64,000 nucleotides of DNA from Polaribacter sp. NJDZ03 (GCF_019263805.1 NZ_CP079195.1:2715001-2779000), one strand, 5' to 3'; positions 42,821-52,405 are shown, counted from the stretch's first letter. Notes: a model not told the origin generated them from the sequence alone. Made by a program: numbers and translations.

Positions 42821-43381
42821 ATGAAAACTGAAAAACAAAAAATGCTCTCTGGTCAATTGTATGATGCTTCAGATATACAACTTACCAAAGAACGATTAGA
42901 AGCAAGATTGTTATTAAAAGAGCTAAATGATTTATCAGAAGATAAAGCGGAATCAAAAAATGTTATTTTACATAAATTACTGCCAAATCAAGGGAAGAAT
43001 CTATTTGTACAAACGCCCTTTTATTGCGATTATGGTTACAATATAATTACAGGAAACGATGTGTATTTTAACTTTAATTGTGTTGTTTTAGACGTAATTC
43101 CCGTTACAATTGGTTCTAGAACATTAATTGGTCCAAATGTGCAATTATATACAGCAACACATCCTATAAATCATAAAGAAAGAGCTTCTGGACTCGAATT
43201 AGCAAAACCAATAACTATTGGAGAAGATGTTTGGATCGGAGGAAGTACGGTAGTTTGTCCGGGTGTGGTTATTGGAGACAGAAGCGTAATAGGAGCAGGA
43301 AGTGTGGTAACAAAAAATATACCTGCAGATGTCTTTGCGGCAGGAAACCCTTGTAAAGTAATTCGGAAATTAGAAGCTTAG
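42821..43381 (+). CDS. Sugar O-acetyltransferase (maltose acetyltransferase-like)
   Basis: 186 residues. An N-terminal Mac domain (KQKMLSGQLYDASD) precedes a left-handed beta helix of hexapeptide repeats (VIPVTIGSRTLIGPNVQLYTATHPI; PITIGEDVWIGGSTVVCPGVVIGDRSVIGAGSVV). The catalytic His is in TATHPI. It transfers acetyl from acetyl-CoA to a sugar hydroxyl. Normal length. The acceptor is unknown. Confidence 0.93.
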   Translation: MKTEKQKMLSGQLYDASDIQLTKERLEARLLLKELNDLSEDKAESKNVILHKLLPNQGKNLFVQTPFYCDYGYNIITGNDVYFNFNCVVLDVIPVTIGSRTLIGPNVQLYTATHPINHKERASGLELAKPITIGEDVWIGGSTVVCPGVVIGDRSVIGAGSVVTKNIPADVFAAGNPCKVIRKLEA

Positions 43382-43400
43382 AAAATTTATTATGTACTGT

Positions 43401-43493
43401 TTTTTTAGAAGCTATTTCCTGCTTTCCGCTATATCTTTTTTTGTGAAAAACAAAAAAAGGATGCCGCTTCAATCAGGGCTAAACCTGTTTGTT
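43401..43493 (-). repeat. GCGTTAG-type hairpin repeat, copy 4 (GATATA variant)
   Basis: On the minus strand: TTTAGCCCTGATTGAAGCGG, CATCCTTTTTTT, loop, AAAAAAAGATATAGCGG, AAAGCAGGAAATAGC. Resembles copy 2. Lies between the acetyltransferase and radA gene ends. Confidence 0.55.
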
Positions 43494-43549
43494 AGCTAAT
43501 AGAAAACAATTAAGGTTCGTTGATTTTTAAATAGTAAAAAAATTAAACC

Positions 43550-44911
43550 TTAAGCAAACAAAGTAGCGAAAGCTTCTTCTATTTTACCAACTAAAACCAA
43601 ACGAATTCCGTGATTTTTAGAAGCTATTTTATTGTATTTAGAAGCGACTAAAGTTTTGTAACCTAATTTTTCTGCTTCTGTAATTCGTTGATCTATTTTA
43701 GAAACCGGTCTTATTTCTCCAGCCAAACCAACTTCTGCGGCAAAACAAACATTTGGGTTAATAGCAACATCTTGGTTAGAAGATAAAATGGCAGCTACAA
43801 CTGCTAAATCTATTGCAGGATCGTCTACATTTATTCCTCCTGTAATATTTAAAAATACATCTTTGGCACCTAATTTAAAGCCAGCTCTTTTTTCTAGAAC
43901 TGCTAAAATCATGTTTAAACGTTTTAAATTATACCCAGTTGTAGAGCGTTGTGGTGTTCCGTAAACGGCAGTAGAAACTAAAGCTTGTATTTCTATCATT
44001 AAAGGTCTAATGCCTTCTAGAGTAGACGCAATTGCTGTTCCGCTTAAATCTGCATCTTTTTTAGAAATTAATATTTCTGATGGATTTGATATTTCTCTTA
44101 ATCCCGTAGACAACATCTCGTAAATCCCTAATTCTGAAGTAGAACCAAATCTATTTTTTTGACTTCTTAAAATTCTATATGTGTGGTTTCTGTCTCCTTC
44201 AAATTGTAAAACAACATCTACCATGTGCTCTAAAATTTTTGGTCCAGCGATGTTTCCATCTTTATTAATATGACCAATTAATAAAACCGGAGTTGCTGTT
44301 TCTTTTGCGTATTTTATTAGTTCTGCAGCAGTTTCTCTAATCTGAGAAATACTACCAGGAGAAGCTTCTATAGAGCTTGTGTGTAGTGTTTGTATAGAAT
44401 CTATTACCAAAACATCTGGCATTGTTTCTTCTATATTTTTAAAGATGTTTTGGGTATTGGTTTCTGTTAAAATTAAACAGTTAGAGTTATTTGCTTCTAA
44501 CCTTTCTGCTCTCATTTTTATTTGAGACTGACTTTCCTCTCCAGAAACATACAATACTTTTTGACTGATGTTTAAGGCAACTTGCAATAATAAAGTCGAT
44601 TTTCCAATTCCGGGTTCACCTCCTAAAAGGGTTACAGAACCTTTTACCAATCCGCCACCTAAAACGGTATCTAATTCGTTGTTATTGGTAACAATTCTTT
44701 CTTCTGGGTTTAACTGAATGTCAGCAACTTTTAAAGGTTTGTTTACAGTTTGTTTTGCGGTAGCAGATTGTTTCCAAACTCGTTTTTCTTCTTTTTGTAT
44801 TACTTCTTCTACAATGGTATTCCATTCTTTACAAGCACCACATTGTCCTACCCATTTTGCATGTTGGGTTCCACAGTTCTGACAGAAAAAAGTTGTTTTG
44901 GTTTTGGCCAT
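43550..44911 (-). CDS. radA: DNA repair protein RadA
   Basis: 453 residues. A four-Cys zinc finger at the N-terminus (Cys10, 13, 24, 27), a RecA-like ATPase with Walker A GEPGIGKST (98-106), the RadA-specific KNRFG loop in SQKNRFGSTSELG, and a Lon-protease-like C-terminal domain (from about 290). It acts as a branch-migration helicase in recombinational repair. Full length. Alone on its transcript. Confidence 0.96.
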   Translation of the reverse strand: MAKTKTTFFCQNCGTQHAKWVGQCGACKEWNTIVEEVIQKEEKRVWKQSATAKQTVNKPLKVADIQLNPEERIVTNNNELDTVLGGGLVKGSVTLLGGEPGIGKSTLLLQVALNISQKVLYVSGEESQSQIKMRAERLEANNSNCLILTETNTQNIFKNIEETMPDVLVIDSIQTLHTSSIEASPGSISQIRETAAELIKYAKETATPVLLIGHINKDGNIAGPKILEHMVDVVLQFEGDRNHTYRILRSQKNRFGSTSELGIYEMLSTGLREISNPSEILISKKDADLSGTAIASTLEGIRPLMIEIQALVSTAVYGTPQRSTTGYNLKRLNMILAVLEKRAGFKLGAKDVFLNITGGINVDDPAIDLAVVAAILSSNQDVAINPNVCFAAEVGLAGEIRPVSKIDQRITEAEKLGYKTLVASKYNKIASKNHGIRLVLVGKIEEAFATLFA

Positions 44912-45007
44912 TTTTTAAGAAGTTACAAAGTTTTAGAGTAACAAAGTTACAAAGTAATAGTTGTTATTTTATTAGGTAAGGATATTAAAATATTAAACTG
45001 TGTGTAA

Positions 45008-45151
45008 GATTTCTCAATCGCTTAAAAAAGCTCATTTCGAAATGACAGCTTTAGGTTTTATTTTGTGTGTTAATTATTCTCTGATAATAAGAAAGTAATT
45101 CAGTTTGTGACTTCGAAGTATTGAGAAGTAGTATAATTGTGATCACATAAA
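45008..45151 (+). repeat. GTCATTTCGA-family repeat, long copy 1
   Basis: Begins GATTTCTCAATCGCTTAAAA, contains GCTCATTTCGAAATGAC and ATTCTCTGATAATAAGAAAG, ends GTGATCACATAAA. Confidence 0.7.
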
Positions 45152-45204
45152 GCCTAACACGTATTATTAGTTTTTTTATAAGGTTGTTGGAAGTAAATTA
45201 TTGA

Positions 45205-45347
45205 GATTTCTCAATCGCTTAAAAAAGCTCATTTCGAAATGACACTTTGGGTTTTATTTTGTGTGTTAATTATTCTCTGATAATAAGAAAGTAATTCCGT
45301 TTGTAACTTCGAAATATTTAGAAGTCGCATAACGGTGATCACATAAA
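45205..45347 (+). repeat. GTCATTTCGA-family repeat, long copy 2
   Basis: Near-identical to 45008-45151, 197 bp downstream in the same orientation, with the same ends. An inverted relative lies at 11455. Confidence 0.7.
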
Positions 45348-45420
45348 ATGGAGCAACTTTATGTGATTTCTCTCAAAAGGTTAAAAAGGCAAACTGGGTA
45401 AAAAAAAGTTAGCAAATACT

Positions 45421-45523
45421 CGCGTTAGCGATTGAACGGTGTGTTTGAGCTCTTTTTATTTTGCTGATTTTTCAGCAAAATAAAAAAGCGAGTAGTGAAA
45501 GCGCGACCTTTTTAGGGAACGCC
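45421..45523 (+). repeat. GCGTTAG-type hairpin repeat, copy 5 (best copy)
   Basis: GCGTTAGCGATTGAACGG, TGTTTGAGCTC, hairpin stem TTTTTATTTTGCTGA with TCAGCAAAATAAAAA, then AGCGAGTAGTG, AAAGCGCGACC, GGGAACGCCC. The ends GCGTT and AACGC pair. Confidence 0.68.
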
Positions 45524-45529
45524 CAAAAA

Positions 45530-46474
45530 TTATTTATTCTTATTATAGATTGGTAGTGCAAAAAAGGCTAAACCTCCAAAAATGATAATCATTGCGGTTT
45601 GTGCAGTCCACATAATCCAACCAAAAGCGGTTGCAGGTTCTTCTGCAATTCCAAATAAAGCCAATGCGCCAGCAACTGCAATTGGGTATAAACCAATACC
45701 TCCATTTGTTGCCGCGATAGAAAAACCACCGGCTATAAAGGCAATTAGAATTCCACCAAAAGGTACACTTAAACCTTCTATTGCGGGTATTGTTGCCCAA
45801 AACATGGCTACATACATTACCCAAATAAATACGGTGTGAAAAATAAACGCCCACTTATTTTTCATTTTAAAGATACTTGTAACGCCTTCTAAAAGACCAG
45901 AAACAAAAGTTTTTATTTTTAAAAGAAAGCCTGATTTTGCTTTTTTTACAAAGGATGTAAAAATGAAAAAGCCAATAATTAAAATTGCTAAGCCAACGAT
46001 TATTTTAGTAGGATCGAAATTTTTAGTTAAAAGTCCGTAGATAAAATCGAACTGTACAAAAAGTGTGATTAATACGATAGATAGCATCATAATTAAATCG
46101 GCAATTCTTTCTGCTACAATGGTTCCAAATCCTTTTTCGAAAGGAACTTCTTCGTAATTTGTAAGTACTAGTGCTCTAGATACTTCACCAGCTCTTGGTA
46201 ATGCTAAGTTTACTAAATAACCTACTAAAACCGCTAAAACACTGTTGGTGAATTTGGGTTTAAAGCCTAAGGGTTCTAACATAAACTTCCATCTATAAGC
46301 CCGTGATAAATGACTTAAAACACCAAAGAATAACCCAAGAAAAATCCAACTATAATGTGCTTCTTTAAAGTAGCCGATTAAAACCTCTAAAGAAATTTTA
46401 GAGAGCGAATACCATACTAAAAAACCTCCCAAAACGAGAGGTAATACGGTTTTTAATATTTTTTTGATATTCAA
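45530..46474 (-). CDS. Lysylphosphatidylglycerol synthase-type flippase domain protein (UPF0104)
   Basis: 314 residues, about eight hydrophobic segments. Family text: LSHLSRAYRWKFMLEPLGF near residue 55, LPRAGEVSRALVLTNYEEVPFEKGFGTIVAERIADL near 90-130, and NGGIGLYPIAV near 255. This is the membrane domain of MprF without a synthase part, probably a lipid flippase of unknown cargo. Starts two bases after the panD stop, so operonic with panC-panD. Confidence 0.9.
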   Translation of the reverse strand: MNIKKILKTVLPLVLGGFLVWYSLSKISLEVLIGYFKEAHYSWIFLGLFFGVLSHLSRAYRWKFMLEPLGFKPKFTNSVLAVLVGYLVNLALPRAGEVSRALVLTNYEEVPFEKGFGTIVAERIADLIMMLSIVLITLFVQFDFIYGLLTKNFDPTKIIVGLAILIIGFFIFTSFVKKAKSGFLLKIKTFVSGLLEGVTSIFKMKNKWAFIFHTVFIWVMYVAMFWATIPAIEGLSVPFGGILIAFIAGGFSIAATNGGIGLYPIAVAGALALFGIAEEPATAFGWIMWTAQTAMIIIFGGLAFFALPIYNKNK

Positions 46475-46476
46475 AT

Positions 46477-46827
46477 CTATGTAAGTGTATTGTCTTTTTC
46501 GTTAGGGAAAACTAAAGATGGTTTAAAGTTTTTTGCTTCTTCAAAATCCATGAATCCGTAAACGATTAAAATTAATACATCATTCACAGCAACTTTTCTT
46601 GCTGCGGCTCCGTTTAAGGTAATTTCTCCACTTCCACGAGGTCCGGGAATTGCATAGGTTTCTAAACGTTCGCCATTATTATTGTTTACAATTTGAACGC
46701 GTTCACCTTCAATAATGTTGGCAGCATCCATTAAATCTTCATCAATGGTAATGCTTCCTATATAATTTAAATCTGCACCTGTAACTTTTACACGGTGGAT
46801 TTTTGATTTTACAACTTGTACTAACAT
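46477..46827 (-). CDS. panD: Aspartate 1-decarboxylase
   Basis: 116 residues. The self-cleavage site Gly-Ser is in [14 protein letters not shown] (Gly24-Ser25 or nearby), giving the pyruvoyl group. [19 protein letters not shown] and LNGAAARKV follow as usual. It makes beta-alanine for pantothenate. Next to panC in the same direction. Confidence 0.96.
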   Translation of the reverse strand: MLVQVVKSKIHRVKVTGADLNYIGSITIDEDLMDAANIIEGERVQIVNNNNGERLETYAIPGPRGSGEITLNGAAARKVAVNDVLILIVYGFMDFEEAKNFKPSLVFPNEKDNTLT

Positions 46828-46854
46828 GTGGCAAAAATACTGTTTTTTTTATTA

Positions 46855-47703
46855 CTAATGTTTTAAACGAATGTTGTCTATTAATCTTATGTCTCCTGCA
46901 AATACAGCAATAAAAGCACGGTATTTTTTATGATATTCTTTGCTTTCTATGGTTTTTAGTGTTTTTTCTTCAGCAATTGTAAAATACTCTAATTTTAAAT
47001 AAGGGTGTTCTTTAAATTGACTTTCTACCCATTCGTTAATTTTATTAGCTTCTTCTGAGTTAAATTTATAACGAACTTTTTTAAGTATTTTGTATATAAA
47101 TGCTGCTTCAGTTCTATGTTCTTTAGATAATCTTGTGTTTCTAGAACTCATAGCTAAACCATTTTCTTCTCTAAAAATAGGACAACCTTTAATTTTTACT
47201 GGGATTCTATTTTTTTTAACCATTTTTTTGATGATCTGCAATTGCTGAAAATCTTTTTGACCAAAATAAGCTCTGTTGGGTGTTATAATTTCGAAAAGGG
47301 TTTTTATAATGGTACCAACACCGTTAAAATGACCGTTTCTAAATTTGCCTTCCATTTGATGTTCTAAGCCATCGAAATCAAAGTTTTCTGAGGCTATATT
47401 TTCTGCATAAATTTCTTCTACAGAAGGTAAAAATAATACATCGCAAGAAACACTTTCTAACAATTTAGTATCGTTTTCTATTGTTTTTGGATATTTAATT
47501 AAGTCATCTTGGTTGTCGAACTGGGTTGGATTTACAAAAATACTAACTACAACTAGATCGTTTTTTTCGATTGCTTTTTTTATTAAAGATAAATGACCTT
47601 CGTGTAATGCGCCCATTGTTGGCACATAACCAATGGTTTTATTATCCTCTTTTTTAGAGGTTAAATATGATTTTATTTCTTGTTTTGTGTTAAAAATTTT
47701 CAT
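46855..47703 (-). CDS. panC: Pantothenate synthetase
   Basis: 282 residues from the ATG at 47703; the frame could open two codons earlier at a TTG, which is less likely. Motifs: PTMGALHEGHLSLI (ATP site), FVNPTQF, YFGQKDFQQL, SSRN and the KMSKS-like loop AMSSRNTRLS. It joins pantoate and beta-alanine. First gene of panC-panD-flippase. Confidence 0.96.
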   Translation of the reverse strand: MKIFNTKQEIKSYLTSKKEDNKTIGYVPTMGALHEGHLSLIKKAIEKNDLVVVSIFVNPTQFDNQDDLIKYPKTIENDTKLLESVSCDVLFLPSVEEIYAENIASENFDFDGLEHQMEGKFRNGHFNGVGTIIKTLFEIITPNRAYFGQKDFQQLQIIKKMVKKNRIPVKIKGCPIFREENGLAMSSRNTRLSKEHRTEAAFIYKILKKVRYKFNSEEANKINEWVESQFKEHPYLKLEYFTIAEEKTLKTIESKEYHKKYRAFIAVFAGDIRLIDNIRLKH

Positions 47704-47766
47704 CTTCAAAAATTAAGTAGAGTCTGCAAACTTACCAATTTAACACGATATTAGCATAAAAAATTG

Positions 47767-47774
47767 TATTTTTG
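47767..47774 (+). promoter_or_regulatory. Putative -7 box for the GT5-like gene
   Basis: TATTTTTG then CGC, 27 bases before the ATG at 47801. A match to TAnnTTTG; the -33 box is unclear. Confidence 0.5.
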
Positions 47775-47800
47775 CGCTTCTTATAAAAGAGTTTGATTTA

Positions 47801-48610
47801 ATGAAGGACAAGAGAATATTATTTGTTTCATCTGAAGTAGTGCCATACTTACCCGAAACAGAGTTATCATCTACAGCCTTTAATGTTGCAAAAAACGCAC
47901 ATTCTAAAGGAGTACAAACAAGAATTTTCATGCCAAGATATGGCGTAATTAACGAACGCAGACATCAGCTACACGAAGTAATTCGTTTATCTGGTATGAA
48001 TCTAGTAGTTAATGATATGGATATGCCATTAATTATAAAAGTTGCTTCTATTCCTAAAGAAAGAATGCAAGTGTATTTTATAGATAATGAAGAATATTTT
48101 AAACGAAAAGCCGTTTTTACTGATGAAGATGATGATTTGTTTGAGGATAATGATGAACGTGCTATTTTCTTTGCAAAAGGAGTTATAGAAACTGTAAAAA
48201 AATTAAACTGGGCGCCAGATATTATTCATGTTCATGGATGGATGGCTTCTCTTTTACCTCTTTATTTAAAGGAGTTTTATAAAGAAGAGCCTTTGTTTAC
48301 AGAAAGTAAAATTATTACCTCTTTGTATAACAACCCTTTTGAGGGAACGTTAGACGAGTCTTTAGCAGATAAAGTGAAGTTTGATAATATTTGTGACGAG
48401 AAAATTGCTACAATAAAAACACCAAACTTTACAAACATATTAAAAAGTGCCATAGAAAATTCTGACGCAATTATACATGGTAGTGAGGAGATCTCAGAAG
48501 AATTGACTTCTTTTATAGAAGGTAAAGATATTCCGGTTTTAGAATATCAATCTGAAGATTTAAAAGAAAGTTATTTAAATTTTTATGCTGATTTAATTTC
48601 GGCTAATTAA
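47801..48610 (+). CDS. Glycogen/starch synthase N-terminal-domain-only protein (GT5-like)
   Basis: 269 residues. The N-terminal GT5 half is present: KRILFVSSEVVPYLPETELS, MPRYG, DIIHVHGWMASLLPLYL. In true GlgA the start has K-x-G-G-L for ADP-glucose; here the place reads PETELS, so the phosphate-binding Lys-Gly-Gly is missing. The C-terminal Rossmann half is also missing. It is therefore unlikely to be a working glycogen synthase. The gene order with panC, DUF4270 and glmS is conserved in Bacteroidota as I know it. Confidence 0.85.
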   Translation: MKDKRILFVSSEVVPYLPETELSSTAFNVAKNAHSKGVQTRIFMPRYGVINERRHQLHEVIRLSGMNLVVNDMDMPLIIKVASIPKERMQVYFIDNEEYFKRKAVFTDEDDDLFEDNDERAIFFAKGVIETVKKLNWAPDIIHVHGWMASLLPLYLKEFYKEEPLFTESKIITSLYNNPFEGTLDESLADKVKFDNICDEKIATIKTPNFTNILKSAIENSDAIIHGSEEISEELTSFIEGKDIPVLEYQSEDLKESYLNFYADLISAN

Positions 48611-48622
48611 TTATTTTATAAA

Positions 48623-50296
48623 GTGAGGAGATTTTTTGAGAAAAGCACATTTATTGTGGCTATAGTATTAGTATTTACAGCTGTTGTTTCTTGTGAAAAA
48701 GATTTTACAGATATTGGATCAAGTATTGTTAACAATACAAAATTTGATACAGAACAAGTTGTATTAGATCTAGAAATAAAATCTATAAATACAGAAAGTA
48801 TTATTGCAGATAATATAGGTTTACCTAGATTACAAAATAATAGTTTTCCTTCCGTAGATTATTGGTTAGGAGTTTATAACAGTAATAATGCTAAAAAAAT
48901 AGAAGCTGGCTTTGTATCTCAATTAGGTCTTGTTTCGAACTTAAAGAATCGTCAAGAGATGGTTGATGGAGATACTATATTTAATTTAGATAAAGTTGTT
49001 TTAAAGATACCCTATACGTCTGTTTCTTTAGGTGTAAACTCTAATGGAGTACCAATCTATAGGTTAGATTCTATTTTAGGAAATACCTCAATTAATACCA
49101 CTTTAGAAGTATATAGGAATCCAACTTTTTTATATGGTTTAAAACCTTTGGAAATATCAAAACAAAACTCTTATTTATCTAATTTTGATTATGAAGAAAC
49201 TGAATTGTTAACAGCAACTACAGGTTTCTCTTTTATACCACAAGCAACAGATACTATTTTTACTTTTGATAGAATTGATAGAAGGATAGATGTAAATAGT
49301 ACGGCGGTAGTTAATGATACCCTAAGGGTAACTAATACTGCAGGTGCAGCAACTCCTTTTTTAGCAATTCCGTTAGATATAAATAAAATGAAAACATTAT
49401 TTTGGGATAAATTTAATGATGTAGAGTTTTCTTCATCAAGAGAGTTTCAAAATTATTTTAAAGGAATTATTGTAAAAGCGAAAGGTACTGATGGGGCATT
49501 AGTTCCTTTCAATTTAATTCCTAATTCAAATTTTGCTGTAGATTTTTTATATTCTAAAACAGTAAAAAAAGAAGGTGAAGATAATGAAGTTATAAAAGAA
49601 GCATACTCTTTTTCTCTAGGTGGAATCCAAAACAGTATATACAAAACGGAAGATATAAATACTGTTCCAGTAAATAATTTTGTTATTCAAGGTACTGCTG
49701 GTTTTTCTGCAGAAGTTAAGATTTTAGGTGTTAATTTATTAAATTTAAGTCCAGAAGATCCTTTTCTAGCTTTTTCAGATAAAGATTTAGATAATAATAA
49801 TTATTTAGATTTAAAGGAAATAGCTTCTATTAGAGATATTGAGAATAATGAGTTTGGATTTTTAATTAATGATGCAGATTTAACTTTTGCAGTAAACAGT
49901 GCGCTAAGTACAAATTCAGACCTATTGCCTCAAAGACTTTATATTTATAAAAATAAAGATAACGGAAATGGAGGAGTAACCCCAACACATTTATCTGATT
50001 CTTATGAAGAGGGAGCTTTCTTTAGTGGCGTTTTATCATCAACTGAAGAAGAAGTTCCAGAAAGTTATACTTTTAAAATTACAGATTACATTTCTGATTT
50101 AGTAGATGGTTCTTCTGATGATTTTTCGTCATTAATACTTAAAGTATATAATTCTACTGATAACCCTATAATAACAGGAGCCTTAAATGTGAATGTATTA
50201 CAATACAATTGGAATCCAAGATCTGTGGTTTTATTTGATGAGAATGGAGAGAAGAAAGCTCAATTAAAAGTCTCATATATTAGAAAAAAGAATTAA
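48623..50296 (+). CDS. DUF4270 domain lipoprotein
   Basis: 557 residues from a GTG. Lipobox VVSC at Cys24. DUF4270 text CEKDFTDIGSSIVNN opens the mature part, and long beta-rich regions follow to the end. A family of Bacteroidota with no known function; surface or periplasmic location by lipidation. Between the GT5-like gene (12 bp) and glmS (29 bp), same strand. Confidence 0.88.
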   Translation: MRRFFEKSTFIVAIVLVFTAVVSCEKDFTDIGSSIVNNTKFDTEQVVLDLEIKSINTESIIADNIGLPRLQNNSFPSVDYWLGVYNSNNAKKIEAGFVSQLGLVSNLKNRQEMVDGDTIFNLDKVVLKIPYTSVSLGVNSNGVPIYRLDSILGNTSINTTLEVYRNPTFLYGLKPLEISKQNSYLSNFDYEETELLTATTGFSFIPQATDTIFTFDRIDRRIDVNSTAVVNDTLRVTNTAGAATPFLAIPLDINKMKTLFWDKFNDVEFSSSREFQNYFKGIIVKAKGTDGALVPFNLIPNSNFAVDFLYSKTVKKEGEDNEVIKEAYSFSLGGIQNSIYKTEDINTVPVNNFVIQGTAGFSAEVKILGVNLLNLSPEDPFLAFSDKDLDNNNYLDLKEIASIRDIENNEFGFLINDADLTFAVNSALSTNSDLLPQRLYIYKNKDNGNGGVTPTHLSDSYEEGAFFSGVLSSTEEEVPESYTFKITDYISDLVDGSSDDFSSLILKVYNSTDNPIITGALNVNVLQYNWNPRSVVLFDENGEKKAQLKVSYIRKKN

Positions 50297-50325
50297 AAAA
50301 AAAACGAACTAAAAGAAAGAATTTT

Positions 50326-52182
50326 ATGTGTGGAATTACTGGCTATATTGGCTTTAGAGATGCTTATCCAATAGTTGTAAATGGACTTAAAAGACTAGAA
50401 TACAGAGGGTATGATAGTTCTGGGATTATGATGTATGATGGAAAAGAAATACATCTTTCTAAAACTAAAGGAAAAGTTTCTGATTTAGAAGCCATAACTG
50501 ATAATGACGAAAAAAGAAAAAAAGGAAATATAGGAATTGGGCATACACGTTGGGCTACTCATGGAGTACCAAATGATGTAAATTCTCATCCTCATGTTTC
50601 TCAGTCTGGTGAGTTAGTTATTGTACACAATGGTATTATTGAAAACTACGACACTTTAAAAAAAGAGCTAATATCTAGAGGCTATGTTTTTAAGAGTGAT
50701 ACAGATACTGAGGTTTTAGTAAATCTTATAGAAGAAGTAAAAAAGAACGAAGGTTGTAAACTTGGGCAAGCAGTTCAATTGGCATTAACAAGTGTTGTAG
50801 GTGCTTATGCAATTGCTGTTTTTGATAAAACAAAACCAAATGAGTTAGTTATTGCTCGTTTAGGAAGCCCTATTGCAATTGGAGTAGGAAAAGATAATAG
50901 TGAGTTTTTTGTTGCTTCTGATGCATCACCTTTTATAGAGTATACAAAGAATGCTATTTATTTAGAAGATGAAGAGTTAGCGGTTGTTAAAATTGGTAAA
51001 GACATAAAAGTTCGTAAAATTAAAGACGACTCTATGGTTGATACTAATATTCAGAAATTACAGCTAAGTTTAGATCAAATTGAAAAAGGTGGTTATGACC
51101 ATTTCATGTTAAAAGAAATTCATGAACAACCTAAAGCCATTATAGATACTTATAGAGGTAGAATGTTGCCTAATGAAGGGATTATTAAAATGTCTGGAAT
51201 AGATGACCATTTGAATAAGTTTTTGAATGCCGAAAGAATTATAATTATTGCTTGCGGTACTTCTTGGCATGCTGGTTTAGTTGGTGAGTATTTAATAGAA
51301 GATATGGCACGTATACCTGTTGAGGTTGAGTATGCATCTGAATTTAGATATAGAAACCCAATAATTACACCAAATGATGTTGTTATTGCAATTTCTCAAT
51401 CTGGAGAAACGGCAGATACTTTGGCTGCTATTAAATTAGCAAAATCTAAAGGAGCTTTTGTATTTGGTATTTGTAATGTTGTGGGTTCTTCTATTGCTAG
51501 AGAAACACACGCAGGTGCTTATACGCATGCTGGTCCAGAAATTGGTGTAGCGTCTACAAAAGCATTTACAACTCAAATTACAGTGCTTACATTAATTTCT
51601 TTAAAATTGGCTAAGGCGAAAGGAACGATGTCAAACTCTGCATTTAGAATGTATTTGCAGAAAATGGAATTAATTCCTGCTAAAATAGAGGCACTTTTAA
51701 AGATTGATGAAAAAGTAAAAGAAATTGCAGCAGTATATAAAGATGCAAAAAACTGTTTGTATTTAGGTAGAGGGTTTAACTTTCCGGTAGCATTAGAAGG
51801 TGCTTTAAAGTTAAAAGAAATTTCATATATACATGCAGAGGGATATCCTGCAGCAGAAATGAAACATGGTCCAATTGCTTTAATTGATGAGAACATGCCA
51901 ATTTTTGTTATTGCAACCAATAAAGGGCATTACGAAAAAGTAGTGAGTAATATTCAAGAAATTAAATCTAGATCTGGTAAAATTATTGCAATTGTTACAG
52001 AAGGAGATACTCAGGTTAAAGAAATAGCAGATCATGTTATAGAAATTCCTGAAACAGAAGAAGCATTAACACCGCTATTAACTACAATTCCTTTTCAATT
52101 ATTATCATACCATATTGCGGTAATGTTAAATAAAAATGTAGATCAACCTAGAAATTTAGCAAAATCGGTTACGGTGGAGTAA
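50326..52182 (+). CDS. glmS: Glutamine--fructose-6-phosphate aminotransferase (isomerising)
   Basis: 618 residues. Class II glutaminase with Cys2 (MCGITGYIG), then two SIS sugar-isomerase domains (IIIACGTSWHAG; SQSGETADTLAA; CLYLGRGFNFPVALEGALKLKE), ending LAKSVTVE with the usual C-terminal Lys-Ser-Val-Thr-Val-Glu. It makes glucosamine 6-phosphate for peptidoglycan and LPS. No glmS ribozyme is seen, as expected outside Firmicutes. Confidence 0.97.
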   Translation: MCGITGYIGFRDAYPIVVNGLKRLEYRGYDSSGIMMYDGKEIHLSKTKGKVSDLEAITDNDEKRKKGNIGIGHTRWATHGVPNDVNSHPHVSQSGELVIVHNGIIENYDTLKKELISRGYVFKSDTDTEVLVNLIEEVKKNEGCKLGQAVQLALTSVVGAYAIAVFDKTKPNELVIARLGSPIAIGVGKDNSEFFVASDASPFIEYTKNAIYLEDEELAVVKIGKDIKVRKIKDDSMVDTNIQKLQLSLDQIEKGGYDHFMLKEIHEQPKAIIDTYRGRMLPNEGIIKMSGIDDHLNKFLNAERIIIIACGTSWHAGLVGEYLIEDMARIPVEVEYASEFRYRNPIITPNDVVIAISQSGETADTLAAIKLAKSKGAFVFGICNVVGSSIARETHAGAYTHAGPEIGVASTKAFTTQITVLTLISLKLAKAKGTMSNSAFRMYLQKMELIPAKIEALLKIDEKVKEIAAVYKDAKNCLYLGRGFNFPVALEGALKLKEISYIHAEGYPAAEMKHGPIALIDENMPIFVIATNKGHYEKVVSNIQEIKSRSGKIIAIVTEGDTQVKEIADHVIEIPETEEALTPLLTTIPFQLLSYHIAVMLNKNVDQPRNLAKSVTVE

Positions 52183-52201
52183 TTTTTCTTATACTTTATA
52201 A

Positions 52202-52232
52202 AAAAAACCCAGCTTTTAGCTGGGTTTTTTCA
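52202..52232 (+). terminator. Terminator after glmS
   Basis: AAAAAACCCAGCT (52202-52214) pairs with AGCTGGGTTTTTT (52218-52230), loop TTT. Confidence 0.88.
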
Positions 52233-52405
52233 TTTTAAAAAAGTAATATATTACACTTAATTTTTGTGATTGGCTACATATCAAGATTATATATTGATAT
52301 GTAAAAAAAAAAATATACTTACCTTAGTCCTTAAAATATTTAATGTTGCATATAAAATAGCAGAGATGTTAATTTTAAATTCCATTTCTAATTTATCAAA
52401 ATACT

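Larger units (their letters stand above)
44912..45529. other. Repeat-filled intergenic region
   Basis: 617 bp with no gene. It holds two direct copies of a 144-bp element (45008, 45205), a third partial piece (about 45360-45410) and a GCGTTAG-type hairpin repeat (45421-45523). Confidence 0.7.

Noticed and set aside
45543..45854. 103-residue minus-strand ORF rich in Trp, Cys and Tyr
   Set aside because: It lies wholly inside the flippase gene in another frame; composition reflects the shifted codons of a membrane protein.
50297..50325. glmS ribozyme
   Set aside because: The 29-bp gap before glmS is too short and lacks the ribozyme core.
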